A stretch of 64,000 nt of DNA from Ramlibacter rhizophilus (GTDB taxonomy: Bacteria; Pseudomonadota; Gammaproteobacteria; Burkholderiales; Burkholderiaceae_C): contig NZ_SMLL01000001.1 of NCBI RefSeq assembly GCF_004681965.1, positions 496,001-560,000 of the forward strand. The letters are read 5' to 3'. Shown here in pieces: positions 26,128 to 37,146 of the stretch. Position numbers and translations under genes: made by a program. Position 1 is the first letter of the stretch, and the number at the start of each line of letters is the position of its first letter. A model generated the notes under the pieces. That model was given only the letters and a program-made list of their open reading frames with translations. It made no database searches and was not told the DNA's origin.

Positions 26128-28344
26128 ATGGTTGAAATCGAACTCGACGGAAAGAAGGTGGAGATCGCCGAAGGCAGCATGGTCATGCATGCGGCCGAGA
26201 AGGCGGGCACCTACGTCCCGCATTTCTGCTACCACAAGAAGCTCTCCATCGCGGCCAACTGCCGCATGTGCCTCGTGGATGTGGAGAAGGCGCCCAAGCC
26301 CATGCCCGCCTGCGCCACGCCGGTGACCAACGGCATGATCGTGCGCACCCGCAGCGACAAGGCCGTGAAGGCGCAGCAGTCGGTGATGGAGTTCCTCCTG
26401 ATCAATCACCCGCTGGACTGCCCCATCTGCGACCAGGGCGGCGAATGCCAGCTGCAGGACCTGGCCGTGGGCTACGGCGGCTCCGCCTCGCGCTACGAGG
26501 AAGAAAAGCGCGTGGTGCTGCACAAGGACGTGGGCCCGCTCATCTCCATGGAGGAGATGAGCCGCTGCATCCACTGCACCCGCTGCGTGCGCTTCGGCCA
26601 GGAAGTGGCCGGCGTGATGGAGCTGGGCATGATCCACCGCGGCGAGCACTCGGAGATCACCACCGTGCTGAACGACACCGTGGATTCGGAAGTCTCCGGC
26701 AACATGATCGATTTGTGCCCGGTCGGCGCGCTCACCAGCAAGCCCTTCCGCTACAGCGCCCGCAACTGGGAACTCTCGCGCCGCAAGAGCGTGAGCCCGC
26801 ACGACTCCACCGGTGCCAACCTGATCGTGCAGGTCAAGAGCCACAAGGTCATGCGCGTGCTGCCGCTGGAGAACGAGGCGGTCAACGAGTGCTGGCTGGC
26901 CGACCGCGACCGCTTCTCCTACGAAGCCCTGGACGGTCCCGACCGGCTCACCGCCCCCATGCTCAAGCAGGGCGGCGAGTGGAAGACGGTGGACTGGCAG
27001 ACCGCGCTGGAATACGTGGCCAACGGCCTCAAGCAGATCAAGGCCGACCACGGCGCGGCCAGCATCGGCGCGCTGGTGAGCCCGCACAGCACCGTGGAAG
27101 AACTGTTCCTCGCCGGCGCGCTGGTGCGCGGCCTGGGCAGCGAGAACATCGACCACCGCCTGCGCCATGCGGAGTTCGCTCAAGCCGAGGGCGTGCGCTG
27201 GCTGGGAATGCCCATCGCCGCGCTGTCCGAGCTGCAGCGCGTGCTGGTGGTCGGCTCCAACCTGCGCAAGGACCACCCGCTCTTTTCGCTGCGCGTGCGT
27301 GCGGCCACGCGCAAGGGTGCGCAGGTCAGCGTGGTGCACGATTCGGACGAGGACTGGGCGATGGCGCTGCAGGCCCGGGCCGTGGTGCCGGCTGGCCGGT
27401 GGGCGCAGGCGCTCGGGGCCATCGCGCTGGCGGTGGCGCAGGAGAAGGGCGTCTCGCCGCCACCTTCCGTTCGCCCTGAGCTTGTCGAAGGGCTTCGACA
27501 GGCTCGGCCCGAACGGGTGGGGGCTCAGTCCGAACGGACAGCGTCCGATCCGTGGGTGGCGATCGCCAAGTCGCTCCTCTCCGGCGAGCGCAAGGCCATC
27601 CTCCTGGGCAATGCCGCCGCGCACCACGCCAAGGCCGGCTCGCTGCTGGCGCTGGCGCAGTGGATCGGCGAGCACACCGGCGCGGCCGTGGGCTACCTCA
27701 CCGAGGCCGCCAACACCGTCGGTGCCCAGCTGGTCAAGGCCGTGCCGGGGCAGGGCGGCCTGACCGCCGGCCAGATGCTCGCCCCCGGCGCGCTCAAGGC
27801 GGCCCTGCTGCTGAACACCGAGCCGGCCTTCGACGCCGCCGGCGGCACGGCCGCCGCGCAGGCGCTGGGCCAGGCCGAGATGGTCGTCACGCTCAGTCCC
27901 TTCAAGGCCAACCGCGACATCAGCGACGTTCTGCTGCCGATCGCACCCTTCAGCGAAACGCCCGGCACCTTCGTCAACGCCGAAGGGCGCGTGCAGAGCT
28001 TCCACGCCGTGGTCAAGCCCCTGGCCGAGACCCGGCCCGGCTGGAAGGTGCTGCGCGTGCTGGGCAATCTGCTGGGCCTGCCGGGCTTCGACTTCGAGTC
28101 CGCGCAGGACGTGCTCGTCGCCGCGCGCGGCAGCGAGGACCTGTCGCAGGAATTCGTGCGGGCAGAGCACCTGGACAACCGCACGGCGGCCGCCATCGAC
28201 CTGGCCGAAGCGCCCGGTCGCCCGGCTACGGCGTCCATCTACCAGCTCGATTCCCTCGTGCGCCGCGCGCCCTCGCTGCAGCTCACGGCCGACGCGCGGG
28301 CCGCGCGGGCCGCGGCCGGCCAGGCCGAGGAGGTGGGCGCATGA
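26128..28344 (+). CDS. nuoG: NADH-quinone oxidoreductase subunit G, with repeat-derived insert
   Basis: 738 aa, 75-kDa subunit carrying clusters N1b, N4 and N5. The N-terminal ferredoxin domain has [23 protein letters not shown]; then [14 protein letters not shown] and [16 protein letters not shown], followed by a molybdopterin-oxidoreductase-like domain. Residues about 446-470 ([19 protein letters not shown] and flanks) are the in-frame translation of a dispersed palindromic repeat (27464-27537) between two conserved parts, apparently a tolerated loop insertion. The stop overlaps the nuoH start. Confidence 0.95.
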   Translation: MVEIELDGKKVEIAEGSMVMHAAEKAGTYVPHFCYHKKLSIAANCRMCLVDVEKAPKPMPACATPVTNGMIVRTRSDKAVKAQQSVMEFLLINHPLDCPICDQGGECQLQDLAVGYGGSASRYEEEKRVVLHKDVGPLISMEEMSRCIHCTRCVRFGQEVAGVMELGMIHRGEHSEITTVLNDTVDSEVSGNMIDLCPVGALTSKPFRYSARNWELSRRKSVSPHDSTGANLIVQVKSHKVMRVLPLENEAVNECWLADRDRFSYEALDGPDRLTAPMLKQGGEWKTVDWQTALEYVANGLKQIKADHGAASIGALVSPHSTVEELFLAGALVRGLGSENIDHRLRHAEFAQAEGVRWLGMPIAALSELQRVLVVGSNLRKDHPLFSLRVRAATRKGAQVSVVHDSDEDWAMALQARAVVPAGRWAQALGAIALAVAQEKGVSPPPSVRPELVEGLRQARPERVGAQSERTASDPWVAIAKSLLSGERKAILLGNAAAHHAKAGSLLALAQWIGEHTGAAVGYLTEAANTVGAQLVKAVPGQGGLTAGQMLAPGALKAALLLNTEPAFDAAGGTAAAQALGQAEMVVTLSPFKANRDISDVLLPIAPFSETPGTFVNAEGRVQSFHAVVKPLAETRPGWKVLRVLGNLLGLPGFDFESAQDVLVAARGSEDLSQEFVRAEHLDNRTAAAIDLAEAPGRPATASIYQLDSLVRRAPSLQLTADARAARAAAGQAEEVGA
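27464..27537. repeat. Dispersed palindromic repeat (family C) inside nuoG
   Basis: CCGTTCGCCCTGAGCTTGTC (27467 on) pairs with the segment ending GGCTCGGCCCGAACGG (27516) across a GGGC centre, forming a near-perfect 50-bp hairpin; a partial second arm (GGGCTCAGTCCGAACGG) follows. The core CCTGAGCTTGTCGAAGGGC is a repeat type widespread between genes of betaproteobacteria and xanthomonads. Here it keeps the nuoG frame open. A related but diverged copy forms the 3' end of nasR (5345-5395). Confidence 0.85.
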
Positions 28345-29432
28345 TCAACGAGCTGTACCTCTTCGGCCAAGGCCTGCTCGCCGCGCCCTGGTGGACCACC
28401 GTGGGCTGGCCGGTGGTCTGGAACCTGATCAAGATCATCGCCCTGGTGCTGCCGCTCATGGGCGCGGTGGCCTACCTCACGCTCTGGGAGCGCAAGGCCA
28501 TCGGCTTCACGCAGATCCGCGTCGGCCCCAACCGCATCGGCCCGCTCGGCCTGCTGCAGCCGATCGCGGACGCGCTCAAGCTGCTGACCAAGGAAATCAT
28601 CATTCCCACGGCGGCCAACAAGGGGCTGTTCCTGCTCGGGCCGATCATGACCATCATGCCGGCGCTGGTCGCCTGGGTGGTGATCCCCTTCGGCCCCGAG
28701 GCGGCGCTGGCCAACATCAACGCCGGCCTGCTGTTCCTGCTGGCGATCACCTCGCTGGAGGTCTATGGCGTGGTGATCGCGGGCTGGGCGTCCAACTCCA
28801 AGTACGCCTTCCTGGGCGCGCTGCGCGCCTCGGCGCAGATCGTGAGCTACGAGATCGCCATGGGCTTCTGCATGGTGGTCGTGCTCATGGTCTCGGGCAC
28901 GCTGAACATGACGCAGATCGTGCTGGGCCAGGACCGCGGCACCTTCGCCGCCATGGGCCTGAACTTCCTCTCCTGGAACTGGCTGCCGCTGCTGCCGATC
29001 TTCGTGGTCTATTTCATCTCGGGCCTGGCCGAGACCAACCGCCACCCCTTCGACGTGGTGGAAGGCGAATCGGAGATCGTCGCCGGCCACATGATCGAGT
29101 ACTCGGGCATGAGCTTCGCCATGTTCTTCCTGGCCGAGTACGCCAACATGTGGCTGGTGTCCATCCTGGGCGTCACGCTGTTCCTGGGCGGCTGGCTGCC
29201 CCCCATCGACGCGCCCATCCTCAACGCCATTCCCGGCTGGATCTGGCTGGGCATCAAGACCTTCATGGTCGTCACCGTGTTCCTGTGGGTGCGCTCGACG
29301 TTCCCGCGCTACCGCTACGACCAGATCATGCGCCTGGGCTGGAAGATCTTCATCCCGGTGACGCTGGTGTGGCTGGTCGTGGTCGGCCTGTGGATGCAGA
29401 CGCCCTACAACATCTGGAAGCCGCTGCCCTGA
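28341..29432 (+). CDS. nuoH: NADH-quinone oxidoreductase subunit H
   Basis: 363 aa, multi-pass membrane subunit that forms the quinone chamber floor. Conserved [32 protein letters not shown] and [22 protein letters not shown] (the acidic loop) are present. The ATG overlaps the nuoG stop. Confidence 0.97.
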   Translation: MINELYLFGQGLLAAPWWTTVGWPVVWNLIKIIALVLPLMGAVAYLTLWERKAIGFTQIRVGPNRIGPLGLLQPIADALKLLTKEIIIPTAANKGLFLLGPIMTIMPALVAWVVIPFGPEAALANINAGLLFLLAITSLEVYGVVIAGWASNSKYAFLGALRASAQIVSYEIAMGFCMVVVLMVSGTLNMTQIVLGQDRGTFAAMGLNFLSWNWLPLLPIFVVYFISGLAETNRHPFDVVEGESEIVAGHMIEYSGMSFAMFFLAEYANMWLVSILGVTLFLGGWLPPIDAPILNAIPGWIWLGIKTFMVVTVFLWVRSTFPRYRYDQIMRLGWKIFIPVTLVWLVVVGLWMQTPYNIWKPLP

Positions 29433-29458
29433 GCCCCGGGGCTTCGACGCTAAACACT

Positions 29459-29977
29459 ATGTCAACGCAAACCGCTGAACGTCCGTCCGCGTTTTCGCTC
29501 AAGGACTTCCTCTCCAGCTTCATGCTGATCGAGCTGTTCAAGGGCATGGCCATCACCGGCAAGTACGCCTTCAGCCGCAAGATCACCGTGCAGTTCCCGG
29601 AGGAGAAGACGCCGCTGAGTCCGCGCTTTCGCGGCCTGCACGCGCTGCGCCGCTACGAGAACGGCGAGGAGCGCTGCATCGCCTGCAAGCTGTGCGAGGC
29701 GGTGTGCCCGGCGCTGGCCATCACCATCGAGTCCGACCAGCGCGCCGACGGCACCCGCCGCACCACGCGCTACGACATCGACCTGACCAAGTGCATCTTC
29801 TGCGGCTTCTGCGAGGAAAGCTGCCCGGTCGATTCCATCGTGGAGACCAACATCCTCGAATACCACGGCGAGAAGCGCGGCGACCTGTACTTCACCAAGG
29901 ACATGCTGCTGGCCGTGGGCGACCGCTACGAGGCCGAGATCGCGGCCAACAGGGCCGCGGACGCCCGCTACCGCTGA
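29459..29977 (+). CDS. nuoI: NADH-quinone oxidoreductase subunit I
   Basis: 172 aa, 23-kDa subunit with two 4Fe-4S clusters (N6a, N6b). The motifs [16 protein letters not shown] and [19 protein letters not shown] are intact. Start at MSTQTAERP, after a 26-bp gap from nuoH. Confidence 0.97.
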   Translation: MSTQTAERPSAFSLKDFLSSFMLIELFKGMAITGKYAFSRKITVQFPEEKTPLSPRFRGLHALRRYENGEERCIACKLCEAVCPALAITIESDQRADGTRRTTRYDIDLTKCIFCGFCEESCPVDSIVETNILEYHGEKRGDLYFTKDMLLAVGDRYEAEIAANRAADARYR

Positions 29978-30003
29978 CGCGCACCAAGCACGCAAGAACA
30001 ACC

Positions 30004-30663
30004 ATGGACGTCAAGACCGGTCTCTTCTATCTCTTCTCCGCGGTGCTGCTGTTCGCAGCCTTCCGCGTCATCACGGCCAAGAACCCCGTGTACGCCGCCC
30101 TCTACCTGGTCCTGGCGTTCTCGCAGGCCGCGGCGGTGTGGCTGATGCTGCAGGCGGAGTTCCTCGCCATCACGCTGGTGCTGGTGTACGTGGGCGCGGT
30201 GATGGTGCTGTTCCTGTTCGTGGTGATGATGCTGGACATCGACATGGACCGCCTGCGCGGCGGCTTCTGGAAGCACTTCCCGCTGGCCGGCATCATCGGC
30301 GCCGTCATCGCGCTGGAGATGGCGGCCGTGCTGATGGGGGGCTTTCGCATCGGCGAGGAGGGCCGCATCGCCGCCGGCGCGGCCGTGGCTGCCGCACCGG
30401 ACTATTCCAACACCCGCGAGCTGGGCAAGCTGCTGTATTCCGAGTACCTGTACCCGCTGGAGGTGGCGGCGGTCATCCTGCTGGTGGCCATCGTCGCGGC
30501 CATCGCGCTGACGCTGCGCCAGCGCAAGGACTCGCGCGCCTACGACCCGGCCCAGGCCGTGCGCGTGAAGGCCAGCGACCGCCTGCGCATCGTCAAGGTG
30601 GCGCCCACCGTCGCGGCGCCGCCCCCGCCCCCCGAGACCCCCGCCCCGGAGGCCAAGGCATGA
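30004..30663 (+). CDS. nuoJ: NADH-quinone oxidoreductase subunit J
   Basis: 219 aa, membrane subunit with five predicted helices; [18 protein letters not shown] matches the helix that contains the pi-bulge in complex I structures. The C-terminal tail ends in a Pro/Ala-rich extension ([15 protein letters not shown]). The stop overlaps the nuoK start. Confidence 0.96.
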   Translation: MDVKTGLFYLFSAVLLFAAFRVITAKNPVYAALYLVLAFSQAAAVWLMLQAEFLAITLVLVYVGAVMVLFLFVVMMLDIDMDRLRGGFWKHFPLAGIIGAVIALEMAAVLMGGFRIGEEGRIAAGAAVAAAPDYSNTRELGKLLYSEYLYPLEVAAVILLVAIVAAIALTLRQRKDSRAYDPAQAVRVKASDRLRIVKVAPTVAAPPPPPETPAPEAKA

Positions 30664-30968
30664 CGCTCACGCTCGGACACTACCTCACGCTGGGCGCGAT
30701 GCTGTTCGCGCTGTCGGTGGTCGGCATCTTCCTGAACCGCCGCAATCTGATCGTGCTGCTCATGGCCATCGAGCTCATGCTGCTGGCCGTCAACATGAAC
30801 TTCGTCGCCTTCTCCTACTACCTGGGCGACATGCACGGGCAGGTGTTCGTGTTCTTCATCCTCACCGTCGCGGCGGCGGAGTCGGCCATCGGACTGGCCA
30901 TCCTGGTGCTGCTGTTCCGCAATAAGTCGAACATCAACGTCGAAGAACTGAACACCCTCAAGGGCTAA
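30660..30968 (+). CDS. nuoK: NADH-quinone oxidoreductase subunit K
   Basis: 102 aa, three transmembrane helices, ND4L equivalent. The membrane glutamates of the proton path are visible in [19 protein letters not shown] and [15 protein letters not shown]. Start codon overlaps the nuoJ stop. Confidence 0.97.
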   Translation: MTLTLGHYLTLGAMLFALSVVGIFLNRRNLIVLLMAIELMLLAVNMNFVAFSYYLGDMHGQVFVFFILTVAAAESAIGLAILVLLFRNKSNINVEELNTLKG

Positions 30969-31005
30969 GCAGCGCACCCGCGCGCCTGCCCATTCCAAGA
31001 AGAAC

Positions 31006-33075
31006 ATGAGCCAGACCCTTTCTGCATCGACCCTGCTCGCCGCTGCGCTGGCCCCGCTGGCCGGCGCCGTGCTCGCGGGGATCTTCGGTACCACCTTCGG
31101 CGGCAACTGGTTCGGACGGCGGCTGTCGCACAGCCTCACCATCCTGGGCGTGCTGGTGGCCTTCATCCTCTCGGCCATGACGCTGCGCAGCGTCGCGGTC
31201 GATGGCGCCCGCTTCAACGAGACCATCTACGAATGGATGGTCGTCGGCGGCCTGCGCATGGAGATCGGCTTCATGGTCGATGGCCTCACGGCCATGATGA
31301 TGTGCGTGGTGACCTTCGTGTCCCTCATGGTGCACATCTACACCATCGGCTACATGGAGGAGGACGAGGGCTACAACCGCTTCTTCGCGTACATCTCGCT
31401 CTTCACCTTCGCGATGATGATGCTCGTGATGAGCAACAACTTCCTGCAGCTGTTCTTCGGCTGGGAAGCGGTGGGCCTGGTCTCCTACCTGCTGATCGGG
31501 TTCTGGTACAACAAGCCGAGCGCCATCTTCGCCAACCTCAAGGCCTTCCTGGTCAACCGCGTCGGCGACTTCGGCTTCATCCTGGGCATCGGCCTCATTG
31601 CCGCCTACGCCGGCACCCTCAACTACACCGAGGTGTTCGCCCGCGTGCCGGAGCTGGCGCGCCTGGGCTTTCCCGGCACCGAGTGGATGCTGATCACCGT
31701 CATCTGCATCTGCCTGTTCATCGGCGCCATGGGCAAGAGCGCGCAGTTCCCGCTGCACGTGTGGCTGCCCGACTCCATGGAAGGCCCCACGCCCATCTCG
31801 GCCCTGATCCACGCGGCCACCATGGTGACGGCCGGCATCTTCATGGTCGCGCGCATGTCGCCGCTTTTCGAGCAGAGCGACACGGCCCTGAACTTCGTGC
31901 TCGTTATCGGCGCCATCACCGCGCTCTTCATGGGCTTCCTGGGCATCATCCAGAACGACATCAAGCGCGTGGTGGCCTATTCCACGCTCTCGCAGCTGGG
32001 CTACATGACCGTGGCCCTGGGCGTGTCGGCCTACTCGGTCGCGGTGTTCCACCTCATGACGCACGCCTTCTTCAAGGCCCTGCTGTTCCTGGGCGCCGGC
32101 TCCGTGATCATGGGCGTGCACCACAACCAGGACATCCGCTGGATGGGCGGCCTGCGCAAGTACATGGGGATCACCTGGATCACTTCGCTGCTGGGGTCGC
32201 TGGCGCTGATCGGAACGCCGTTCTTCTCGGGCTTCTACTCCAAGGACAGCATCATCGAGGCGGCCCACTTCAGCAACCTGCCGGCTGCGGGCTTCGCCTA
32301 CTTCGCGGTGCTGGCCGGGGTGTTCGTCACCGCCTTCTATTCCTTCCGGATGTACTTCCTCGTCTTCCACGGCAAGGAGCGCTACGACCAGAACCCGGAC
32401 GCGCACCACGCCCACTTCTCGGACGAGGAGCCCGACGTCTCCCACAAGGACCACGACCACGGCCACGCCGCGCACGACAAGCCGCACGAGTCGCCCTGGG
32501 TGGTGACGGTGCCGCTGCTGCTGCTGGCGATCCCTTCGGTGGTCATCGGCTACTTCACGCTCGGGCCGGTCGTCCACGGCGACTTCCTGAAGGACGCCAT
32601 CTTCGTGGATGCCGCCCGCCATCCGGCCATGGCGCGCCTGTCCGAGATCTGGCACGGGCCGGTGGCCATGGCGCTGCACGGCGTCCAGACGGCGCCCTTC
32701 TGGCTGGCGCTGGCCGGCGTGGTCCTCGCCTGGTACATGTACCTGGTCAATCCCGCGCTGCCCGCGGCCATCAAGGCGCGCGTGGGGCCGCTGTACCGGT
32801 TGCTGGACAACAAGTACTACATGGACTGGATCAACGAGAACATCCTCGCCCGCGGGGCTCGTGGTCTGGGCATCGCGCTGTGGAAGGGCGGGGACCAGGC
32901 CGTGATCGACGGTGCGGCCGTCAACGGCAGTGCCCGCCTGGTGGGTGCCTTCGCCGCCGTCACGCGGCGGCTGCAGACGGGTTACCTCTATCACTACGCG
33001 CTGGCGATGATCGTCGGCCTGTTCGTCCTGCTGACGTGGTTCGTCGCACCGTGGTCGGCCTGGCTGGGCAACTAG
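31006..33075 (+). CDS. nuoL: NADH-quinone oxidoreductase subunit L
   Basis: 689 aa, distal antiporter-like proton-pumping subunit with about 16 helices and the long lateral helix at its C-terminus. GWEAVGLVSYLLIGFWY holds a key Glu, and LPDSMEGPTPISALIHAATMVTAG is the antiporter signature. A loop near residues 462-495 is strikingly His/Asp-rich (DAHHAHFSDEEPDVSHKDHD and onward). Confidence 0.97.
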   Translation: MSQTLSASTLLAAALAPLAGAVLAGIFGTTFGGNWFGRRLSHSLTILGVLVAFILSAMTLRSVAVDGARFNETIYEWMVVGGLRMEIGFMVDGLTAMMMCVVTFVSLMVHIYTIGYMEEDEGYNRFFAYISLFTFAMMMLVMSNNFLQLFFGWEAVGLVSYLLIGFWYNKPSAIFANLKAFLVNRVGDFGFILGIGLIAAYAGTLNYTEVFARVPELARLGFPGTEWMLITVICICLFIGAMGKSAQFPLHVWLPDSMEGPTPISALIHAATMVTAGIFMVARMSPLFEQSDTALNFVLVIGAITALFMGFLGIIQNDIKRVVAYSTLSQLGYMTVALGVSAYSVAVFHLMTHAFFKALLFLGAGSVIMGVHHNQDIRWMGGLRKYMGITWITSLLGSLALIGTPFFSGFYSKDSIIEAAHFSNLPAAGFAYFAVLAGVFVTAFYSFRMYFLVFHGKERYDQNPDAHHAHFSDEEPDVSHKDHDHGHAAHDKPHESPWVVTVPLLLLAIPSVVIGYFTLGPVVHGDFLKDAIFVDAARHPAMARLSEIWHGPVAMALHGVQTAPFWLALAGVVLAWYMYLVNPALPAAIKARVGPLYRLLDNKYYMDWINENILARGARGLGIALWKGGDQAVIDGAAVNGSARLVGAFAAVTRRLQTGYLYHYALAMIVGLFVLLTWFVAPWSAWLGN

Positions 33076-33088
33076 GAGAAGAAGAAAA

Positions 33089-34564
33089 ATGGGTTTGCTA
33101 AGCCTTGCGATCTGGACCCCGATCGCCTTCGGCGCCGCCTTGCTGGCGCTGGGCCGTGACGAGCAGGCGCGCGCCGTGCGCTGGATCGCGCTGATCGGAT
33201 CGGTCCTCGGGTTCCTGGTCACGCTGCCGCTGTACGCGCGCTTCGACAACAGCACGGCCGCCATGCAGTTCGTCGAGAGCGCGCCCTGGATCGACCGCTT
33301 CAACATCAACTACACGCTGGGCGTCGATGGCCTGTCGCTGTGGTTCGTGCTGCTCACGGCCTTCATCACGGTCATCGTGGTGATCTCCGCCTGGGAGGCC
33401 ATCACCGAGCGCGTCAACCAGTACATGGGCGCGTTCCTGATCCTCTCGGGCCTGATGATCGGCGTCTTCAGCGCGCTGGACGCGATGCTGTTCTACGTCT
33501 TCTTCGAGGCCACGCTGATCCCGATGTACCTGATCATCGGCATCTGGGGCGGCCCGCGGAAGATCTACGCCGCCTTCAAGTTCTTCCTGTACACGCTGCT
33601 CGGCTCGCTGCTGATGCTGGTGGCGCTCATCTACCTGTTCTGGGCGGCCGGCGGCAGCTTCGACATCCTGGCCTGGCACCGCCTGCCGCTGCCCGCGGGC
33701 GTGCAGACGCTGCTGTTCTTCGCCTTCTTCGCGGCCTTCGCGGTGAAGGTGCCCATGTGGCCGGTGCATACCTGGCTGCCCGACGTTCACGTTGAAGCGC
33801 CCACCGGCGGCTCCGCGGTGCTGGCGGCCATCATGCTCAAGCTCGGGGCCTACGGCTTCCTGCGCTTTTCCATGCCCATCGCGCCCGATGCGGCGCGCGA
33901 GTGGGCCTGGCTGATGATCGCGCTGTCGCTGGTGGCGGTGATCTACGTGGGCCTGGTGGCCATGGTGCAGCAGGACATGAAGAAGCTGGTGGCCTATTCG
34001 TCGGTGGCGCACATGGGCTTCGTCACGCTGGGCTTCTTCATCTTCAACCCGCTCGGCGTGGCCGGCGGGCTGGTGCAGATGATCGCCCACGGCTTCGTCT
34101 CGGGCGCCATGTTCCTGTGCATCGGCGTGCTGTACGACCGGGTGCACTCGCGCGAGATCGCAAGCTACGGCGGGGTGGTCAACACCATGCCGAACTTCAC
34201 CGCTTTCGCGCTGCTCTTCGCCATGGCCAACTGCGGCCTGCCGGCCACCGCCGGCTTCGTGGGCGAGTGGATGGTGATCCTGGGCGCCACGCAGGCGCAC
34301 TTCGGCCTGGGTCTGGCGGCCGCGACGGCGCTGATCTTCGGAGCGGCCTACACGCTGTGGATGTTCAAGCGCGTCTACCTCGGCCCGGTGGTCAACGACG
34401 ACGTGCGCCAGCTCACGGACATCAACAGCCGCGAGTTCCTCATGCTGGGCGCGCTGGCCATCGCCGTGCTGTACATGGGCATCTATCCCAAGCCCTTCAC
34501 CGACGTGATGAACGTCTCCGTCTCGGAACTGCTGCGCCATGTGGCCGCGTCCAAGTTGAACTGA
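33089..34564 (+). CDS. nuoM: NADH-quinone oxidoreductase subunit M
   Basis: 491 aa antiporter-like proton-pumping subunit. [21 protein letters not shown] contains the functional Glu, and [24 protein letters not shown] is the family signature with a conserved Lys. AGGAGAAGAAG lies before the ATG, within the 13-bp gap from nuoL. Confidence 0.97.
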   Translation: MGLLSLAIWTPIAFGAALLALGRDEQARAVRWIALIGSVLGFLVTLPLYARFDNSTAAMQFVESAPWIDRFNINYTLGVDGLSLWFVLLTAFITVIVVISAWEAITERVNQYMGAFLILSGLMIGVFSALDAMLFYVFFEATLIPMYLIIGIWGGPRKIYAAFKFFLYTLLGSLLMLVALIYLFWAAGGSFDILAWHRLPLPAGVQTLLFFAFFAAFAVKVPMWPVHTWLPDVHVEAPTGGSAVLAAIMLKLGAYGFLRFSMPIAPDAAREWAWLMIALSLVAVIYVGLVAMVQQDMKKLVAYSSVAHMGFVTLGFFIFNPLGVAGGLVQMIAHGFVSGAMFLCIGVLYDRVHSREIASYGGVVNTMPNFTAFALLFAMANCGLPATAGFVGEWMVILGATQAHFGLGLAAATALIFGAAYTLWMFKRVYLGPVVNDDVRQLTDINSREFLMLGALAIAVLYMGIYPKPFTDVMNVSVSELLRHVAASKLN

Positions 34565-34583
34565 CCCCCAGGCGGCCCCTTCC

Positions 34584-36071
34584 ATGCTGGACACACTGAG
34601 CCTCTACGTCGTCGCGCCCGAAATCCTGCTGCTGGTGATGGCCTGCGTCATCGCCATGGTGGACCTGGGCGTCAAAAGCCGCCTGCGCGGCCTCACCTAC
34701 TGGCTGAGCCTGGGCACGTTGGCCGTGGTCACCTGGCTGTGCGTGGAGTTCGCCCTCACGGGCGGCAGCCTCTACGGCTTCGGCGGCATGGTCGTGAGCG
34801 ACCCGATGGGCAACTGGCTCAAGGCCTTCTCGGCCCTGGCCGTGCTGGTCACGCTGGTGTACGGCCGCCCCTATGCGGCCGAGCGCGACATGCTGCGCGG
34901 CGGCGAGCTCTTCACGCTCTCGCTGTTCTCGCTGCTGGGCATCTTCGTGATGATCTCCGGCAGCAACTTCCTGGCGATCTACCTGGGGCTGGAGCTGCTC
35001 ACGCTTTCCAGCTATGCCCTGGTGGCCCTGCGCCGCGACCACGAGCGCGCCACCGAGGCGGCCATGAAGTACTTCGTGCTGGGCGCCATGGCCTCGGGCT
35101 TCCTGCTCTATGGCATCTCCATGCTGTACGGCGCCACCGGGTCCCTGGACATCTCGCGCGTGTTCGAGGCCATCGCGAGCGGCCGCATCCGCCATGACGT
35201 GCTGGTCTTCGGGCTGGTGTTCATCGTCGCGGGCCTGGCCTTCAAGCTCGGGGCGGTGCCCTTCCACATGTGGGTGCCGGACGTGTACCAGGGCGCGCCC
35301 ACGGCCGTCACGCTGATGATCGGCGCGGCGCCCGAACTCGCCGCCTTCGCCATCGCCATCCGCCTGCTGGTGGAAGGCCTCCTGCCGCTGGCCATCGACT
35401 GGCAGCAGATGCTGATGGTGCTGTCCGTCGCCTCGCTGCTGGTGGGCAACCTGGCCGCCATCGCGCAGACCAACCTCAAGCGCATGCTGGCCTACTCCAC
35501 CATCTCGCAGATGGGCTTCGTGCTGCTGGGCCTGACGGCCGGCTTCGTCGGCGGCAGCCTGGCCAACGCCTACAACGCCTACAGCGCGTCCATGTTCTAC
35601 GTGGTGACCTATGTGCTCACCACGCTGGCGACCTTCGGCATCATCCTGCTGCTGGCGCGCGAGGGCTTCGAGAGCGAGGAAATCGCCGACCTCGCGGGCC
35701 TGAACCAGCGCAGCCCGCTCTACGCCGGCATCATGGCCATCTGCATGTTCTCGCTGGCCGGCATCCCGCCGCTGGTGGGCTTCTACGCCAAGCTCACGGT
35801 GCTGCAGGCGCTGGTGGCCTCGGGCGAGGGGCTGTACATCGGCCTGGCCGTCTTCGCGGTGCTGGCATCGCTCATCGGCGCCTTCTACTACCTGCGCGTG
35901 GTCAAGGTCATGTACTTCGACGCGCCGCTGACCGCCACCCGCGTGACGGCGCCGGGCCATGTGCGGGCCGTGCTCTCGCTCAACGGCGCGCTGGTGCTGG
36001 TCCTGGGCATCCTGCCCGGCGGGCTCATGGCGCTGTGCGGCGAAGCGGTCGTGCGCACGCTGGCCGGTTGA
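34584..36071 (+). CDS. nuoN: NADH-quinone oxidoreductase subunit N
   Basis: 495 aa antiporter-like subunit. [19 protein letters not shown] and [19 protein letters not shown] are the expected motifs, with [19 protein letters not shown] further on. It closes the canonical nuoA-N set; a small DUF2818 gene follows 19 bp later. Confidence 0.97.
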   Translation: MLDTLSLYVVAPEILLLVMACVIAMVDLGVKSRLRGLTYWLSLGTLAVVTWLCVEFALTGGSLYGFGGMVVSDPMGNWLKAFSALAVLVTLVYGRPYAAERDMLRGGELFTLSLFSLLGIFVMISGSNFLAIYLGLELLTLSSYALVALRRDHERATEAAMKYFVLGAMASGFLLYGISMLYGATGSLDISRVFEAIASGRIRHDVLVFGLVFIVAGLAFKLGAVPFHMWVPDVYQGAPTAVTLMIGAAPELAAFAIAIRLLVEGLLPLAIDWQQMLMVLSVASLLVGNLAAIAQTNLKRMLAYSTISQMGFVLLGLTAGFVGGSLANAYNAYSASMFYVVTYVLTTLATFGIILLLAREGFESEEIADLAGLNQRSPLYAGIMAICMFSLAGIPPLVGFYAKLTVLQALVASGEGLYIGLAVFAVLASLIGAFYYLRVVKVMYFDAPLTATRVTAPGHVRAVLSLNGALVLVLGILPGGLMALCGEAVVRTLAG

Positions 36072-36090
36072 ACGCCGTGCGTGGCATGCC

Positions 36091-36393
36091 ATGACGCAGA
36101 CCGCGTCGATCTGGCTGGTGATCGTGCTCGCCCTGCTGGCGGCCAACCTGCCGTTCTTCACCGAGCGCCTGTTCGGGCTGGTCCGGCTGCATGGCCCCAA
36201 GGGGCTGGGCCTGCGCGTGCTGGAGCTGCTGGTGCTGTACTTCCTTGTCGGCGGGGTCGCCCTGCTGCTGGAGCGCCGGGCCGGACAGATCGCGCCGCAG
36301 GGCTGGGAGTTCTACGCCATCACGGGCTCCCTGTTCCTCACGCTGGCATTCCCCGGCTTCGTCTGGCGCTACCTCTACAAGCACCGGCATTGA
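36091..36393 (+). CDS. DUF2818 membrane protein
   Basis: 100 aa, three hydrophobic segments (ASIWLVIVLALLAANLPFF, LELLVLYFLVGGVALLLE, FYAITGSLFLTLAFPGFVWRYL). It matches the small membrane proteins that follow nuoN in many betaproteobacteria. The position suggests a role in complex I assembly or stability, but no function is established that I know of. The in-frame start at 35959 is inside nuoN and was rejected. Confidence 0.8.
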   Translation: MTQTASIWLVIVLALLAANLPFFTERLFGLVRLHGPKGLGLRVLELLVLYFLVGGVALLLERRAGQIAPQGWEFYAITGSLFLTLAFPGFVWRYLYKHRH

Positions 36394-36401
36394 ACGAGTC
36401 C

Positions 36402-36508
36402 CCCCCGAAGCGCCTGCGGCGGGCCCCCTCGGGCATTCGCCCTCTCCCCCCGAGGGGGCGCCACCAGCGGCCCGGCAAAGCCGGTTCCGCGGTGGCCCGC
36501 GAATGGCA
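36402..36508. repeat. Dispersed repeat family B, copy 2
   Basis: CCCCCCGAAGCGCCTGCGGCGGGCCCCCTCGGGCATTCGCCCTCTCCCCCCGAGGGGGCGCCACCAGCGG..., then the same GGCAAAGCCGGTTCCGCGGTGGCCC core as the copy at 24117. It occupies most of the 165-bp gap between the DUF2818 gene and the Nudix gene, where the nuo transcript probably ends. Confidence 0.85.
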
Positions 36509-36558
36509 CCCCCGCTGGCTCGTGCGTCCTGGGTGTGCATCTGTGATGGAGAAGTGAG

Positions 36559-37146
36559 ATGGAGGTTGATCCGCACCTGACCGAGCGCACCGTGCAGACC
36601 GAGGAACTGCTGCGCGGCAGCTTCCTGCACGTGGTCCGCGACACCGTGCGGCTGCCTGACGGGGGCACCGCCACACGCGAGTACGTGCGCCATCCGGGCG
36701 CCGTGATGATGGTGCCGCTGCTGGAGGACGGGCGCGTGGTGCTGGAGCGCCAGTGGCGCCACCCGGTGGGCCAGGTGATGACCGAGTTCCCGGCCGGCAA
36801 GCTCTCGCCGGGCGAAGAACCGCTGGCCTGCGCACGACGCGAGCTGCTGGAGGAGACCGGCTACACCGCCCGCGAGTGGGCGAGGGCGGGGCGGCTGCAT
36901 CCCTGCATCGGCTACTCGGACGAGTTCATCGAGATCTGGTTCGCCCGCGGCCTCAAGCCCGGACGCCCGCAGCTCGACGACGAGGAGTTCGTGGAGGTCA
37001 TCAGCGCCACGCCGGACGAGCTGCTGGCCTGGTGCCGCGACGGCCGCGTCACCGACGCCAAGACCCTCACCGGCGCCCTGTGGCTGCGCGAAGTTCTGTC
37101 GGGGGCTTGGGTTCTGGACTGGCAGGCACAATCTGCACCGTCATGA
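36559..37146 (+). CDS. Nudix hydrolase, ADP-ribose pyrophosphatase-like
   Basis: 195 aa. The Nudix box G-x5-E-x7-REUxEExGU is seen as GKLSPGEEPLACARRELLEETGY (about 80-102); PGAVMMVPLLEDGRVVLERQWRHPVG and the IWFARGL strand resemble NudF-type enzymes that split ADP-ribose or related nucleoside diphosphates. Its TGA overlaps the start of the next gene (ATGA). Confidence 0.9.
   Translation: MEVDPHLTERTVQTEELLRGSFLHVVRDTVRLPDGGTATREYVRHPGAVMMVPLLEDGRVVLERQWRHPVGQVMTEFPAGKLSPGEEPLACARRELLEETGYTAREWARAGRLHPCIGYSDEFIEIWFARGLKPGRPQLDDEEFVEVISATPDELLAWCRDGRVTDAKTLTGALWLREVLSGAWVLDWQAQSAPS

Noticed and set aside
24469..28170. A 1233-aa open frame antisense to nuoE-nuoG
   Set aside because: Long antisense frames are common in this high-GC DNA. 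The sense strand carries clear nuo genes with motifs, and the antisense product is His/Ala/Arg-rich with no domain.
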